From assembly GCF_002078505.1 (NCBI RefSeq), contig NZ_LUAV01000037.1, positions 62,001-126,000 of the forward strand: a stretch of 64,000 nt of DNA, written 5' to 3'. This document shows positions 27,189 through 36,063 of this stretch, one piece after another. The translations under genes were made by a program, and so were the position numbers. The notes below the pieces were generated by a model, which saw only the letters and a program-made list of their open reading frames with translations, did not search any database and was not told where the DNA came from. This DNA comes from Ensifer aridi (GTDB lineage: Bacteria; Pseudomonadota; Alphaproteobacteria; Rhizobiales; Rhizobiaceae). Position 1 is the stretch's first letter, and every line of letters begins with the position of its first letter.

Positions 27189-27401
27189 TCATGTCGAGCG
27201 ACGATCAACGCCGATAATCCAACCGGCGACCATCAGCACGACGAGCGCCGCAAGCGCTATGAGTGCCAGCATATAGAAGAGAAAATACTCGGCAAGGCTC
27301 GGGACGATCAGAAGGACTCGCCGCAAAGCGTTTGGCGACCGCCGCCAATCCGGCAGGTCGTCGCGATTGAAGGCCTCAAGTCTACGGGTAAAGAAGTGCA
27401 T
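27189..27401 (-). CDS. Possible 70-residue membrane protein
   Basis: A short protein with a charged N-terminal third and one or two hydrophobic helices (about residues 36-64), ending with a few charged residues. The ribosome-binding site is weak. Its hydrophobic pattern looks like a real small membrane protein, but I recognise no family. It lies downstream of thiD on the same strand, 103 bases after it. Confidence 0.45.
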   Translation of the reverse strand: MHFFTRRLEAFNRDDLPDWRRSPNALRRVLLIVPSLAEYFLFYMLALIALAALVVLMVAGWIIGVDRRST

Positions 27402-27504
27402 ATCGCTGCAACCGACTGCCGTTCGTTAACCATCAACGGCGTCATGCTGCGGGTCAACAGTGGCGACAGCGAGGCATCGTCTGCCATGCATGCCGATCAG
27501 TGCA

Positions 27505-28338
27505 TCACTCGCTCCACCAATGGTGAAAATGGTGCACGGGTCCCCGTCCCTCCCCCACCTTCAACCCGCCTCCCGCGGAGAGCGCAGCGTGCAAGTAGGC
27601 TTTGCCTATGGTGACCGCTTCGCCCAAGGGCCGCCCCAGCGCGAGCCCAGCCGCGATCGCGGCGGAAAGCGTGCAACCGGTGCCGTGGTCGTTGCGAGTG
27701 TTGATCCGAGGCGCAGGAAGGCGGACAACGGCCTCTCCGTCGAAGAAGAGATCGGTGGCTTCGCCGTTCTTCCGGTGCCCGCCCTTGATAAGAACAGCAT
27801 GCGCCCCAGCCTTCATGATCGCTTCCGCCTGCCGAGCCATCTCCGTTTCATCCTCGGCAACGGAGCGCCCCGTCATCAGCGCCGCTTCGGGCAGGTTGGG
27901 CGTGGCGACGAGGGCCAGCGGCAACAGTTCCTCCATCAGCGCGGCAACCGCATCCGGCCGAAGCAGGCGGTCGCCCGAGGTCGCGACCATGACGGGATCG
28001 ACTACAGCTCGCTTGCCGAAGCGGCGTAATCCGTTGGCGATGGCAGTGATCGTCTCCTGGCGCGAGACCATGCCGATCTTAACGGCGCCCACGTCGAGGT
28101 CGGAAAGTACCGCATCGATCTGCGCCGCAACGACGTTTGGTGAAACATCTTCGACCGCGCTGACGCCTTTCGTGTTCTGGGCGGTAATCGCGGTGATGAC
28201 GCTGGCGCCGTAGACGCCGAGCGCCGAGAAGGTCTTGAGATCCGCCTGGATGCCAGCTCCACCGCCCGAGTCCGATCCGGCGATGGTGAGCGCGATCGGC
28301 GTCTTGCCTGCGCGGGAGAAAGGCGAAACAGACGTCAT
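27505..28338 (-). CDS. thiD: Hydroxymethylpyrimidine/phosphomethylpyrimidine kinase ThiD
   Basis: A 277-residue kinase that phosphorylates HMP and HMP-phosphate for thiamine synthesis. Seen: ALTIAGSDSGGGAGIQADLKTF at the N terminus, the DPVMVATSGDRLL block, and the C-terminal NDHGTGCTLSAAIAAGLA with the catalytic Asp/GTGC anion hole. Two ATGs stand together; I choose the second (28336-28338) because AGGAGG at 28345-28350 is 6 bases from it and only 3 from the first. A TPP riboswitch lies about 80 bases upstream. Confidence 0.93.
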   Translation of the reverse strand: MTSVSPFSRAGKTPIALTIAGSDSGGGAGIQADLKTFSALGVYGASVITAITAQNTKGVSAVEDVSPNVVAAQIDAVLSDLDVGAVKIGMVSRQETITAIANGLRRFGKRAVVDPVMVATSGDRLLRPDAVAALMEELLPLALVATPNLPEAALMTGRSVAEDETEMARQAEAIMKAGAHAVLIKGGHRKNGEATDLFFDGEAVVRLPAPRINTRNDHGTGCTLSAAIAAGLALGRPLGEAVTIGKAYLHAALSAGGGLKVGEGRGPVHHFHHWWSE

Positions 28339-28418
28339 CATCGACCTCCTTGACGGCACATCACGGAGATCCAGGCAAAAGCGAAGAAGTGGCTAGCTTG
28401 CCGAATACGGCTTCTTTC

Positions 28419-28505
28419 CGTTCCTACGCCGGCATGACCCGGATCAGGTTCAAGGGTCCGGCTCACCGCCGTCTCAGCACCGCCCGGTGCACCCCTCGGA
28501 ATGCG
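28419..28505 (-). promoter_or_regulatory. TPP riboswitch upstream of thiD
   Basis: On the minus strand the element contains the thi-box blocks in order: GGGGTGC near its 5' end, CTGAGA(C) in the pyrimidine-sensing arm, then CCCTTGAACCTGATCCGG and a closing GCCGGCGTAGGAA. These are the conserved sequences of the THI element. It should switch off thiD when thiamine pyrophosphate is plentiful. Confidence 0.93.
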
Positions 28506-28739
28506 AACAATTTATGGCCGGCGTCGCCGCGATGTCAACGTGCGGGAACCGTCGGCCTCGGGCTCCGACTCGCTCGGAGATTGCAGACGCGCCTTTCTTG
28601 AGGATATATATTTCCCGAAATTCGATCGACCGCAACGCAGCCATTTCCCTTACCGCTTATGACCGCGCGTTTCCTCCTCGAAAACTGCTGCGATTGCGCT
28701 ATTCTTAGCCAAATTTTTGCGACCAGAAAGGAGCAAGCC

Positions 28740-29399
28740 ATGGGCCTCCGCATAAACGACACAGCACCCGATTTCACCGCCGAGACGACGCAGGGCACGA
28801 TCAATTTCCATGAGTGGATCGGCGATGGCTGGGCTGTACTCTTCTCCCACCCGAAGAATTTCACGCCTGTCTGCACCACCGAGCTCGGCGCCATGGCCGG
28901 GATCGAGGGCGAGTTCCGCAAGCGCGGCGTCAAGATCATCGGCATCTCCGTCGATCCGGTCGAAAGCCACGCCAAATGGAAGAACGACATCAAGACTGCA
29001 ACGGGCTTTGACGTCGAATATCCGCTGATCGGCGACCGCGATCTGAAGGTGGCCAAGCTTTACGACATGCTACCGGCCGGCGCCGGCGACACCTCCGAGG
29101 GCCGCACGCCCGCCGACAATGCCACCGTGCGTTCCGTCTACGTCATCGGTCCCGACAAGAAGATCAAGCTGATCCTCACTTATCCGATGACGACGGGCCG
29201 TAACTTCAACGAAATCCTGCGGGCGATCGACTCGATCCAGCTCACCGCCAAGCATCAGGTGGCGACACCGGCTAATTGGCAGCAGGGCGAGGATGTCATC
29301 ATCACGGCTGCCGTGTCCAACGAGGACGCAATCCAACGCTTCGGCTCGTTCGACACCGTTCTTCCCTATCTCAGGAAGACCAAGCAGCCGACGGCCTGA
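28740..29399 (+). CDS. 1-Cys peroxiredoxin (Prx6 type)
   Basis: A 219-residue thiol peroxidase that reduces hydrogen peroxide and organic peroxides. Seen: the peroxidatic cysteine in HPKNFTPVCTTELGA (about residue 47), the supporting Thr and later Arg, and the long C-terminal domain of the Prx6 group with RSVYVIGPDKKIKL and MTTGRNFNEILR. No resolving cysteine of the 2-Cys type is seen. AAAGGAG lies 7 bases before the ATG. The plus strand is open further upstream, without a better start. It is divergent from thiD and ends just before repeat copy 2. Confidence 0.92.
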   Translation: MGLRINDTAPDFTAETTQGTINFHEWIGDGWAVLFSHPKNFTPVCTTELGAMAGIEGEFRKRGVKIIGISVDPVESHAKWKNDIKTATGFDVEYPLIGDRDLKVAKLYDMLPAGAGDTSEGRTPADNATVRSVYVIGPDKKIKLILTYPMTTGRNFNEILRAIDSIQLTAKHQVATPANWQQGEDVIITAAVSNEDAIQRFGSFDTVLPYLRKTKQPTA

Positions 29400-29422
29400 C
29401 GGCGCCCTGGCTCGCAAGCCAC

Positions 29423-29524
29423 TGCATGTTCCCTTAAATCGCACCCGATTTAAGGACAAAAACATGCAGCAACTCAAAGTGCTACAGCGTCCTTTGTGCG
29501 TCTGAAAAGACGCGCGGCGCTGCA
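29423..29524 (-). repeat. RIME-like palindromic intergenic repeat, copy 2 (inverted)
   Basis: This carries the two palindromes of copy 1 in reverse order and orientation: first the TGCATG/TCCTTAAATC arm pair, then the CTACAGCG arm pair with TGCGTCTGAAAAGACGC at its tip. It differs from copy 1 by a few bases. The two copies enclose thiD, its riboswitch and the peroxiredoxin gene. Confidence 0.75.
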
Positions 29525-29607
29525 GGTCAGAGACGTGCGAAATTTTGAGGTTTTGCGCGTCTTTGCCGCACGTGCTTAAAGTCTCGCGCAAACCGGCGGG
29601 CGTTGCG

Positions 29608-30612
29608 TCAGCCGGCTTTCATAGCCGCCATGATCTCGGCCAGCACGCCATGCAGGGCATCGCGATAGCCATTGCGCGCCGAGGGCCCGCTTTCGTCTGA
29701 AGTCATCACGACGGTCAGTCTCAGCGACGGCACGACGTAGAGCATCTGGCCGCCATAGCCCCATGCGTAATAGACATCATCGCCGCCGATGCGACGCATG
29801 AACCAGCCATAACCATAGCCATCGCCGGTGAAACGAGAGGCTGTGCGTGGCTGCCAGGAAAGGTCAACCCAGTCGGCCGGGACGATCTGCTGCCCATCCT
29901 CCGTCCGGCCGCGGTTGCGGTAGAGCTCGCCGAAAGCGAGCAGCGATCGCGCGCTCATCGCCATCTGATTGCCGCCGAGATAGATGCCCTGCGGATCGCG
30001 CTCCCAAGCACCGATCCTGAACCCCTCGACGCGGCCGAGCCACTCGCGCGCAAGCGCCAGGGTCGACTTGCCGCCGACTTTCGTCAGGATCGCCGAAAGC
30101 AGATGCGTAGAGGCCGTCGAATAAAGCATCCGCCCGCCCGGCTCATCATCGAAGGGCTGCGCGAGCGCGAAACGAACCCAGTTGCGGCTCGAAACCCAGC
30201 GACCGTAGTTCGGTCCTGACATCCGCCCCAGTCCCGCCTGCATCGAGAGCAAATTGCCGACGGTAATTTCGTTGATGCGCGGATCGGCCGGCGAAGGCAG
30301 ATCGTCCCTCAAAAGCGGCGCGATCTTCTGTTCAGGCCCAGCGAGCAGGCCTTTGTCGATCGCAATTCCAACAAGGGCGGAGACGATCGATTTCGACGCC
30401 GACTTGATGTTGGTCGATTCGGATGGCGTGTGGCCGCGATAGCCCTCTTCGGCTACCGTCCTGCCATCCTGTGCGACGATGATGGTTTTCAGCGATTTGA
30501 GGTCGTCCCTACCGGCGAGGCTCTCCAGGAGGAGGGACACGTTGGATTGCTCCTGCGCGACGGCAAGCGGCAGGACGGCGAAGAAGGACAGGAAAGCGAC
30601 GATCAGCCTCAT
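29608..30612 (-). CDS. Exported beta-lactamase-like serine hydrolase
   Basis: A 334-residue protein with a signal peptide (about residues 1-19, ending AVAQ) and a class C beta-lactamase/penicillin-binding fold. Seen: the SxxK motif SASKS at about residue 72, a YST motif (YSTASTH) in the position of YxN, and WGYGGQ near the C terminus in the place of the third motif. Such proteins include D-alanyl-D-alanine peptidases, esterases and amidases; the real substrate is unknown. It stands alone between repeat copy 2 and the GH25 gene. Confidence 0.82.
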   Translation of the reverse strand: MRLIVAFLSFFAVLPLAVAQEQSNVSLLLESLAGRDDLKSLKTIIVAQDGRTVAEEGYRGHTPSESTNIKSASKSIVSALVGIAIDKGLLAGPEQKIAPLLRDDLPSPADPRINEITVGNLLSMQAGLGRMSGPNYGRWVSSRNWVRFALAQPFDDEPGGRMLYSTASTHLLSAILTKVGGKSTLALAREWLGRVEGFRIGAWERDPQGIYLGGNQMAMSARSLLAFGELYRNRGRTEDGQQIVPADWVDLSWQPRTASRFTGDGYGYGWFMRRIGGDDVYYAWGYGGQMLYVVPSLRLTVVMTSDESGPSARNGYRDALHGVLAEIMAAMKAG

Positions 30613-30716
30613 GCCATCGACCTAGGGCGAATGGCCGGCCAAGTCATCAACCGCATGTGACGCTCACGACGATGTGAAGCTCGCGCGCTGCGGTTGATCC
30701 CCGTGGGCGGTCGTCC

Positions 30717-31751
30717 TCAGCTCGAACGTGCCGCTACCCAGTTGTGCCAGTCCTCCTCGCCGCCGTTGAAGACATTGAGGTCGATCCTGCCATCGACGCC
30801 GTGCGAGAGGCCCGAGCCGGAATATTGCCAGAAGAGCCATTTGCGGCCGGGATAGACTTTTGACGGGTGGGCGGCCACGGAGCGCAGCCAGAAAGGATGA
30901 TTGGGGAACGCCCCTTTCAGGTTGTCGCGGTAGAAATCCGGGGCGGTGTAGATGATCGGACGCTGGCCGTAATGCCGCTCCAGCTTGTCCATGAAGACCT
31001 GCATCTTCTCCCGGACCCGCTCAGGCGATGGCCGCCTCTTGCAGCTCGATTCGCCGTTCCATTCGACGTCGATGACGGGCGGCAGCGCGTCCGGTTCACG
31101 CGGCACGTTGCGGATGAACCAATCGGCCTGCTCGCCGGCGGTGCGGCACCAGTAGAAGAAGTGGTAGGCACCCCGCTTCAGCCCGGCTGCCTGCGCCCTT
31201 CGCCAGTTCTTCTTGAACATAGGATCGAGATGATCGCCGCCATCGGTCGCCTTGATATAGGCGAAGTTGGCGCCCTGCGTCCTCAGCTTCACCCAATCGA
31301 TGTCACCCTGCCAGCGCGAGACGTCGACGCCGTGGACGGCGAGCTTGCGGGGGGACCTTTTGCCGAAATTGATCGGCTTGGCGTCGCGGAAGCGGTGGCT
31401 GTAAATGCGTGCGCGGCCGCCTTGCGGCGCCGTCTCGATCGCGGGATTGTCGGGGGCAAGCATGGCGATCGGCCGTTCCGACGGAACGGGCATGCCTGCG
31501 GCTCGTTCTGCCGGCATGAAAGCCTGCGGTTCCGGGGGAGGTCCTGCCCAGGCGAGCGCCTCCTGCGGCGGAGCGGGTTGAACATCACCGGCGACGATAT
31601 TCGTGGAAGGCACGGGACTTGCCGGCCGGACGACGGAGCTCGTCGTCTCTCGCGACGGCCGCTCGGCGCGATCCCGACCGCCTCCGAATCCGCAGGCAGA
31701 CAGAGCCACACAGGCGAGGAAGATTGCTGAAAGACCCGATAGACGACGCAT
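30717..31751 (-). CDS. GH25 lysozyme-like lipoprotein
   Basis: A 344-residue protein that starts with a lipoprotein signal (lipobox LSAC at about residues 17-20). After a low-complexity linker rich in P, A and R, it has a glycoside hydrolase family 25 domain: VHGVDVSRWQGDIDW with the first catalytic Asp, YIKATDGGDH, GAYHFF and PPVIDVEWNG with the catalytic Glu. It probably cleaves peptidoglycan in the periplasm. I start at the ATG at 31749-31751 because it gives a proper lipoprotein signal; the frame is open 18 codons more. Confidence 0.85.
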   Translation of the reverse strand: MRRLSGLSAIFLACVALSACGFGGGRDRAERPSRETTSSVVRPASPVPSTNIVAGDVQPAPPQEALAWAGPPPEPQAFMPAERAAGMPVPSERPIAMLAPDNPAIETAPQGGRARIYSHRFRDAKPINFGKRSPRKLAVHGVDVSRWQGDIDWVKLRTQGANFAYIKATDGGDHLDPMFKKNWRRAQAAGLKRGAYHFFYWCRTAGEQADWFIRNVPREPDALPPVIDVEWNGESSCKRRPSPERVREKMQVFMDKLERHYGQRPIIYTAPDFYRDNLKGAFPNHPFWLRSVAAHPSKVYPGRKWLFWQYSGSGLSHGVDGRIDLNVFNGGEEDWHNWVAARSS

Positions 31752-31940
31752 AGGAACCCGCACGCGAAACAAATGACGGCGAGGTTCGGCGCCGTCAGGA
31801 CCCACTGACGTGACTTGCTAACGGGAAATTACCAAGAAAGATTGAATCCAATCTTTACGGGTGCCGCTGCCGGTGCCGCGGAGGAGAAAATTAGTGATGA
31901 GCGTCCGTCCGCCACCGAGATCGTGCTGGTGCTCGGGAAA

Positions 31941-31975
31941 AATAAAAGCGCCCGCTCAAGAGGATGCGGGCGCTT
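31941..31975 (-). terminator. Terminator after DUF1127 gene
   Basis: On the minus strand AAGCGCCCGC and GCGGGCGCTT form a 10-bp stem with a 10-base loop, followed by TTATTTTT. It lies about 33 bases after the stop of the small gene upstream, so it is a good Rho-independent terminator. Confidence 0.85.
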
Positions 31976-32007
31976 CAACAGATCTGAGCTATATCGTCGC
32001 TGAGGCC

Positions 32008-32154
32008 TTAGCGGCCAACGGCAGCCCGGGCAACACGATGGATATCGGCGCGATCGATGCCGAGGTCGTGCAGTTCGCGGGTCGACATGCGGCCCAGTTC
32101 GGCAACCGTCTGACGATACTTGCGCCAGTTGTTGAAAGAGCGTGCTACGTTCAT
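32008..32154 (-). CDS. DUF1127 small protein
   Basis: A 48-residue basic protein with the arginine-rich DUF1127 layout: MNVARSFNNWRKYRQTVAEL, then LHDLGIDRADI and a basic tail. It has a GGGG ribosome-binding site and its own terminator. Small proteins of this family in Agrobacterium and Sinorhizobium are tied to phosphate and carbon control and to RNA turnover, as I recall; the role of this copy is unknown. Confidence 0.9.
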   Translation of the reverse strand: MNVARSFNNWRKYRQTVAELGRMSTRELHDLGIDRADIHRVARAAVGR

Positions 32155-32345
32155 TTTGATCCCCTTTCTTGGGCTTTTGGAGCCTGGCTGCCAGTCCGCG
32201 GCGCCTCGCTCGCTTCGATGAGCAGGATATAATGCAGACCCTTCGCAGATTGCAGCGCTGAGACTTCAGCGCTCCCATGCGTCAGATGCATGGGTGCGAC
32301 GGTCCCTCGCCGGGTGCAAGATCCAGTATCGAGCCGTCTTTGCGG

Positions 32346-33077
32346 CTATTTGCGTGCGAAGCTGAAAGTGAAGTGACTGCCGCGATGGTAGTCTATGGCG
32401 TAGATGACGGGCAGGCCGGCGGGACTGTAACAGGTCTCCCGGATAAGCAGCGCCGGTCCGAAATCCCTGAGATCATGGCGCTCGACCACCTCTTCCGGCA
32501 GCATTACCGCCGAGACGGTCGCTGCGGACATGCGCGGCCGATGCTTGTATTTATCGAGCAGCTCCAGCAGCGAACCGCTCCAATCGACATCGTACAGCCG
32601 CGAGGGGATAATGCTGCGCGGTATGTAGTCGACGGAATAAAGGATCGGTTCGTCCTCCTGCAGCCGCAGCCGCTCAAGGCGGATGACCCGCTCGCCGGGG
32701 GCGAGCCTCAATTGCTCGGCGGTAACCGCATCGGGCATTTCCTCTGCGATCGAAAGCACCTTGCTGACCGTCTCGTAACCATAGTGCCGCGTCATCTCGG
32801 TGACGCTTTCGAACACGGTGATCGGCCGATCCACCTGGACGGCCGACATCGGGGAAACAAACCGACCCCGGCCATGCTCGACATAGATGATTCCGTCCTG
32901 CTCCAGCAGTTTCAGTGCCTCGCGCAGCGCCGGTCGTGAGATCTTGAAACGCTGCGTAAGCTGCGCCTCGGTCGGCAGCTTGTCGCCCGGGTTGAGCCCT
33001 TCGTCCCGGATCAGGTCGGCAATGCGGTCGCGGAGCTGGATCACCAGAGTGCGCGTGTCGCGAAGGGGCTCGTCCAA
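32346..33077 (-). CDS. GntR/HutC-family repressor of the sugar-amine locus
   Basis: A 243-residue regulator. It has an N-terminal winged helix (residues 1-75) with LPTEAQLTQRFKISRPALREALKLLEQDGIIYVEHGRGRFV, then a UTRA ligand domain (about 95-235), which usually senses a phosphorylated sugar or an amino-acid-like compound. It is transcribed away from the SIS-kinase operon. Operator-like sequences are found on both sides of its control region (33114-33123, 33231-33248) and again at 40234-40251 before the transport operon, so it probably controls all three units. The ligand is not known. Confidence 0.88.
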   Translation of the reverse strand: MDEPLRDTRTLVIQLRDRIADLIRDEGLNPGDKLPTEAQLTQRFKISRPALREALKLLEQDGIIYVEHGRGRFVSPMSAVQVDRPITVFESVTEMTRHYGYETVSKVLSIAEEMPDAVTAEQLRLAPGERVIRLERLRLQEDEPILYSVDYIPRSIIPSRLYDVDWSGSLLELLDKYKHRPRMSAATVSAVMLPEEVVERHDLRDFGPALLIRETCYSPAGLPVIYAIDYHRGSHFTFSFARK

Positions 33078-33113
33078 TTCCTCTCTCCGAATGAAAGCAG
33101 ATGAAATTCTTCT

Positions 33114-33123
33114 TGTCTGACAA
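33114..33123. promoter_or_regulatory. Candidate GntR operator half, TGTCTGACAA
   Basis: This 10-mer occurs again, exactly, at 40241-40250 within the transport operon promoter. It is followed here by ATCCAGACAGG, which gives an imperfect inverted repeat (TGTCTG with CAGACA). It lies about 40 bases upstream of the GntR gene start, so it would serve autoregulation. Confidence 0.5.
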
Positions 33124-33230
33124 ATCCAGACAGGTCAAGGCTTCGCCAACTTCCGTGGAGGTCGCAATCCGTTTCGGGCATCACCTTATCCAGATTGAGC
33201 AAGATATCTCCCTTGACACCCATGAGCAAT

Positions 33231-33248
33231 GTTGTCAGTTGTCTTACA
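33231..33248 (+). promoter_or_regulatory. Candidate GntR operator before the SIS-family gene
   Basis: GTTGTCAGTTGTCTTACA matches the sequence at 40234-40251 (minus strand) in 15 of 18 positions. A -35-like TTGACA lies at 33213-33218, so a bound repressor would cover the -10 region. The gene starts 52 bases downstream. Confidence 0.6.
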
Positions 33249-33299
33249 ACATTGCTGCGCGACGAGCTGGCAATTGCAGCGCCAATCGAGAGAAAGCCC

Positions 33300-34313
33300 A
33301 TGCTGAACTTTGACGAACAGAGATTCCTTCGTATCCAGTCGGGCGCGGTCGCCCTCAGGCAACGCCTGGACAAAGTCATTGCGTCCTGCCTTGAAAAGGG
33401 CGCGGAGAACATCTTCTTTCTCGGAACCGGCGGCGCCGCCATTCTGATGCAGCCTGCGGCCCAACTGCTGCAGCGCCAGTCGCGCTTCCCCGTCTTCATC
33501 GACCTGCCCGCGGAACTTGTCGTCACCGGATCGGTAAATCTCACGGCGAAGTCGATCGTCGTCATCCCCTCCCTTTCCGGAACGACGAAGGAAAGCGTGG
33601 CTTTCCTCGCCAAGGCGAAGGAGGTTGGCGCAACCGTGCTGACGCTGGTCGGGCATCAAGAAACCCCGCTCGGAAAAGGTGGCGATCATGCCTTTGTCAA
33701 TTTCGCCGAGGACGACACGTCCTGCGAGTCCTTCTACTTGCAATCACTCTTCATCGCGCTTTCGATCATGCGCCATCGCGGTGAAATCGAGAATTACGAC
33801 CAGGTCGTCCGCGAGCTCGAGGCGCTTCCGCGACTCCTGCTCGAGGTGAAGCGCAGCTATGAGGAAAAGGCCGAGGACTTCGCCAGAATCCTTGCCGGCT
33901 CGGATTATCATATCATCACCGGCGCAGGGAATGTCTGGCCCGAGGCCTTCTATTACGGCATGTGCATTCTTGAAGAAATGCAATGGATCCGTACCCGTCC
34001 CGTCCACGCCTCCGATTTCTTCCACGGTACGCTGGAGCTCGTCGATAAGGACGTCAGCGTGGTTCTCTTCAAGGGCGAGGACAGCCTGCGGCCGCTCGCC
34101 GATCGCCTGGACAACTTCGCTCGCAACTACACCGACAAGCTCACGGTGCTCGACACCGCGGAATTTGCGCTGCCCGGCATTTCCCCTGAGGTGCGCGGTC
34201 TCGTCTCGCCGATCGTTCTTGCCACCCTGCTCGAACGCATCAGCGCGCATCTCGAAGTCATGCGCAATCATCCGCTGACGACGCGGCGCTACTACAAGCG
34301 CGTTGCATACTGA
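33300..34313 (+). CDS. SIS-domain sugar-amine deglycase/isomerase (FrlB-like)
   Basis: A 337-residue cytoplasmic protein with two SIS (sugar isomerase) domains: FFLGTGGAAIL and VVIPSLSGTTKESVAFL in the first, HIITGAGNVWPEAFYYGMCILEEMQWI with HASDFFHGTLEL in the second. This pattern, including the E..W and HGxxE parts, resembles FrlB, which splits fructoselysine-6-phosphate into glucose-6-phosphate and lysine. Partnership with the PfkB kinase downstream and an amino-acid-type ABC transporter supports a conjugate of sugar and amine as substrate. I choose the ATG at 33300; the open frame begins further up with poor signals. The exact substrate is inferred. Confidence 0.75.
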   Translation: MLNFDEQRFLRIQSGAVALRQRLDKVIASCLEKGAENIFFLGTGGAAILMQPAAQLLQRQSRFPVFIDLPAELVVTGSVNLTAKSIVVIPSLSGTTKESVAFLAKAKEVGATVLTLVGHQETPLGKGGDHAFVNFAEDDTSCESFYLQSLFIALSIMRHRGEIENYDQVVRELEALPRLLLEVKRSYEEKAEDFARILAGSDYHIITGAGNVWPEAFYYGMCILEEMQWIRTRPVHASDFFHGTLELVDKDVSVVLFKGEDSLRPLADRLDNFARNYTDKLTVLDTAEFALPGISPEVRGLVSPIVLATLLERISAHLEVMRNHPLTTRRYYKRVAY

Positions 34314-34392
34314 CGGGACAGACGGCAAAGCATCGAAGGCCGCGGAACGCCCCCTAGCGTCCGCGGCCTCGTCACCACGCCCGGAGACAGCC

Positions 34393-35205
34393 ATGGCCTC
34401 TTTCCGTTTCGCCGCCGTCGGCGACAATTGCATCGATCGCTTCCTCCCTCCCCTGGCACGATCCTACGTCGGCGGCAATGCGATCAATGTCGCCGTTCAA
34501 CTCGCGCGGCTCGGCCACCAGGCCTTCTACTTCGGCGCCATAGGCTGCGATGACGACGGCGCAAAGGTCCGCGGCCGACTGCGTGACAATGGTGTGCACG
34601 TGAACTACTTGCGCGAGCGCGACGGCAATACCGCCTATACCAACATCGACGTCACGCCCGCGGGCGACCGGATTTTCGTTTACGAGGATTTCGGGGTCTG
34701 TGCAGGATACCGACCGGAGCCAGCCGATTTCGAGGCACTGAAAACGATGGACCATGTGCACATCGGCTGGCTCGACGACGGCGGCGCGCTCCGCCGAGCG
34801 CTTTCGAGGGCAGGCGTCAGCGTCTCACAGGACGTCTCGGTGAATGCCGCTGCCGCCAATCTCGGCGTCGAGGGGCTATCGGTCGCCTTCGGCTCCGCCG
34901 GCGAGGACGACTCCAGGGCCGAACGCCTTATCCATGATTTTCTGTCAGACGGCGCGCGCCTCGCCGTAGTGACGCGCGGCGGTCACGGTTCGCTTGCAAG
35001 CGATGGCGCGACATGCGCCGCGGCCGGCATCCGGCCTGTGCAGGTGGTCGACACGACCGGCGCCGGCGACAGTTTCATCGCCGGTTTCATAGCCGCCCAT
35101 ATTGCGGGCGAGCCGCTCGCCGAATGCCTGCACGCCGGGCGCGATCTGGCGGCACTGACCTGCACGCATGTCGGCGGCTTTCCGCAGGATCCGCAGCCGC
35201 TCTGA
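34393..35205 (+). CDS. PfkB-family sugar kinase (FrlD-like)
   Basis: A 270-residue kinase of the ribokinase/PfkB family. Seen: the N-terminal GDNCIDRF and GGNAINVAVQLARLG substrate motif, and the C-terminal DTTGAGDSFIAGF with the catalytic Asp. It is short for the family, as FrlD (fructoselysine 6-kinase) is. It starts 79 bases after the SIS gene in the same direction, so kinase and deglycase would act in sequence. It ends convergently with the ABC ATPase gene. Confidence 0.78.
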   Translation: MASFRFAAVGDNCIDRFLPPLARSYVGGNAINVAVQLARLGHQAFYFGAIGCDDDGAKVRGRLRDNGVHVNYLRERDGNTAYTNIDVTPAGDRIFVYEDFGVCAGYRPEPADFEALKTMDHVHIGWLDDGGALRRALSRAGVSVSQDVSVNAAAANLGVEGLSVAFGSAGEDDSRAERLIHDFLSDGARLAVVTRGGHGSLASDGATCAAAGIRPVQVVDTTGAGDSFIAGFIAAHIAGEPLAECLHAGRDLAALTCTHVGGFPQDPQPL

Positions 35206-35290
35206 CGTACCGGCTAAACCCCCGCCTCGCTAGGGCGCTGGAGACCCTGCATGGGCCGCGCGGTTCGCTGCTCGGCCGCGCGGCTTTCCG

Positions 35291-36046
35291 TCAATGCAGC
35301 AACTGGCTCAGAAACAGACTGGCGCGCTCCGTCTTCGGGCGCGCGAAGAATTCTTCCGGCTCGCCCTCTTCGACGATGCGGCCGCGGTCCATGAAGATCA
35401 CCCGGTCCGCCACCTGACGTGCAAAACCCATCTCGTGCGTCACGCAGATCATGGTCATGCCATCATTCGCCAGCGCCACCATGGTGTCGAGCACTTCCTT
35501 GACCATTTCCGGATCGAGGGCGGATGTCGGCTCGTCGAAGAGCATGACCTTTGGATTCATGCAGAGCGCCCTCGCGATCGCTACCCGCTGCTGCTGACCG
35601 CCCGAAAGCTGGCCCGGATATTTGTTCGCCTGCTCCGGAATGCGCACCCGGCCGAGATAGTGCATGGCGATCTCGATCGCTTGCTTGCGCGGCATCTTCT
35701 TCACCCACATCGGCGCGAGGATGCAGTTCTCGAGGATGGTCAGGTGCGGAAACAAGTTGAACTGCTGAAAGACCATGCCGACCTCACGCCGGACGGCGTC
35801 CACCTTGCGGTCGTCCTCGCCGAGTTCGACGCCGCCGACGGTGATGTCGCCCTGCTCGTGCGCCTCGAGACGGTTGATGCAGCGGATCAGCGTCGACTTT
35901 CCCGAGCCTGACGGGCCGCAAATGACCACCTTCTCACGCGGCGCGATCAAGAGGTTGATGTCGTCAAGCGCGTGATAGCGGCCATACCACTTGTGGACAC
36001 CACGCAGCGCGATCTCCGAGGTGGCCATGTCGATCGAAGTGGGCAT
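35291..36046 (-). CDS. Polar amino-acid-type ABC transporter ATPase
   Basis: A 251-residue ATPase of the GlnQ/HisP group. Seen: Walker A GPSGSGKST, Q-loop VFQQFNLFPHLT, signature LSGGQQQRVAIARAL, Walker B VMLFDEPTSALDPE and the H-loop CVTHEMGFA. The start is the ATG at 36044-36046, with GGAGG and a 5-base gap; two earlier ATGs in frame lack this. Last gene of the transport operon 40192-35291; it probably powers the permease encoded upstream. Confidence 0.92.
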   Translation of the reverse strand: MPTSIDMATSEIALRGVHKWYGRYHALDDINLLIAPREKVVICGPSGSGKSTLIRCINRLEAHEQGDITVGGVELGEDDRKVDAVRREVGMVFQQFNLFPHLTILENCILAPMWVKKMPRKQAIEIAMHYLGRVRIPEQANKYPGQLSGGQQQRVAIARALCMNPKVMLFDEPTSALDPEMVKEVLDTMVALANDGMTMICVTHEMGFARQVADRVIFMDRGRIVEEGEPEEFFARPKTERASLFLSQLLH

Positions 36047-36063
36047 TCTTACCTCCAGGATTT

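Noticed and set aside
26897..27400. An insertion sequence or transposase remnant around the repeats
   Set aside because: The repeats are twin palindromes of about 100 bases without coding content or target duplications that I can see.
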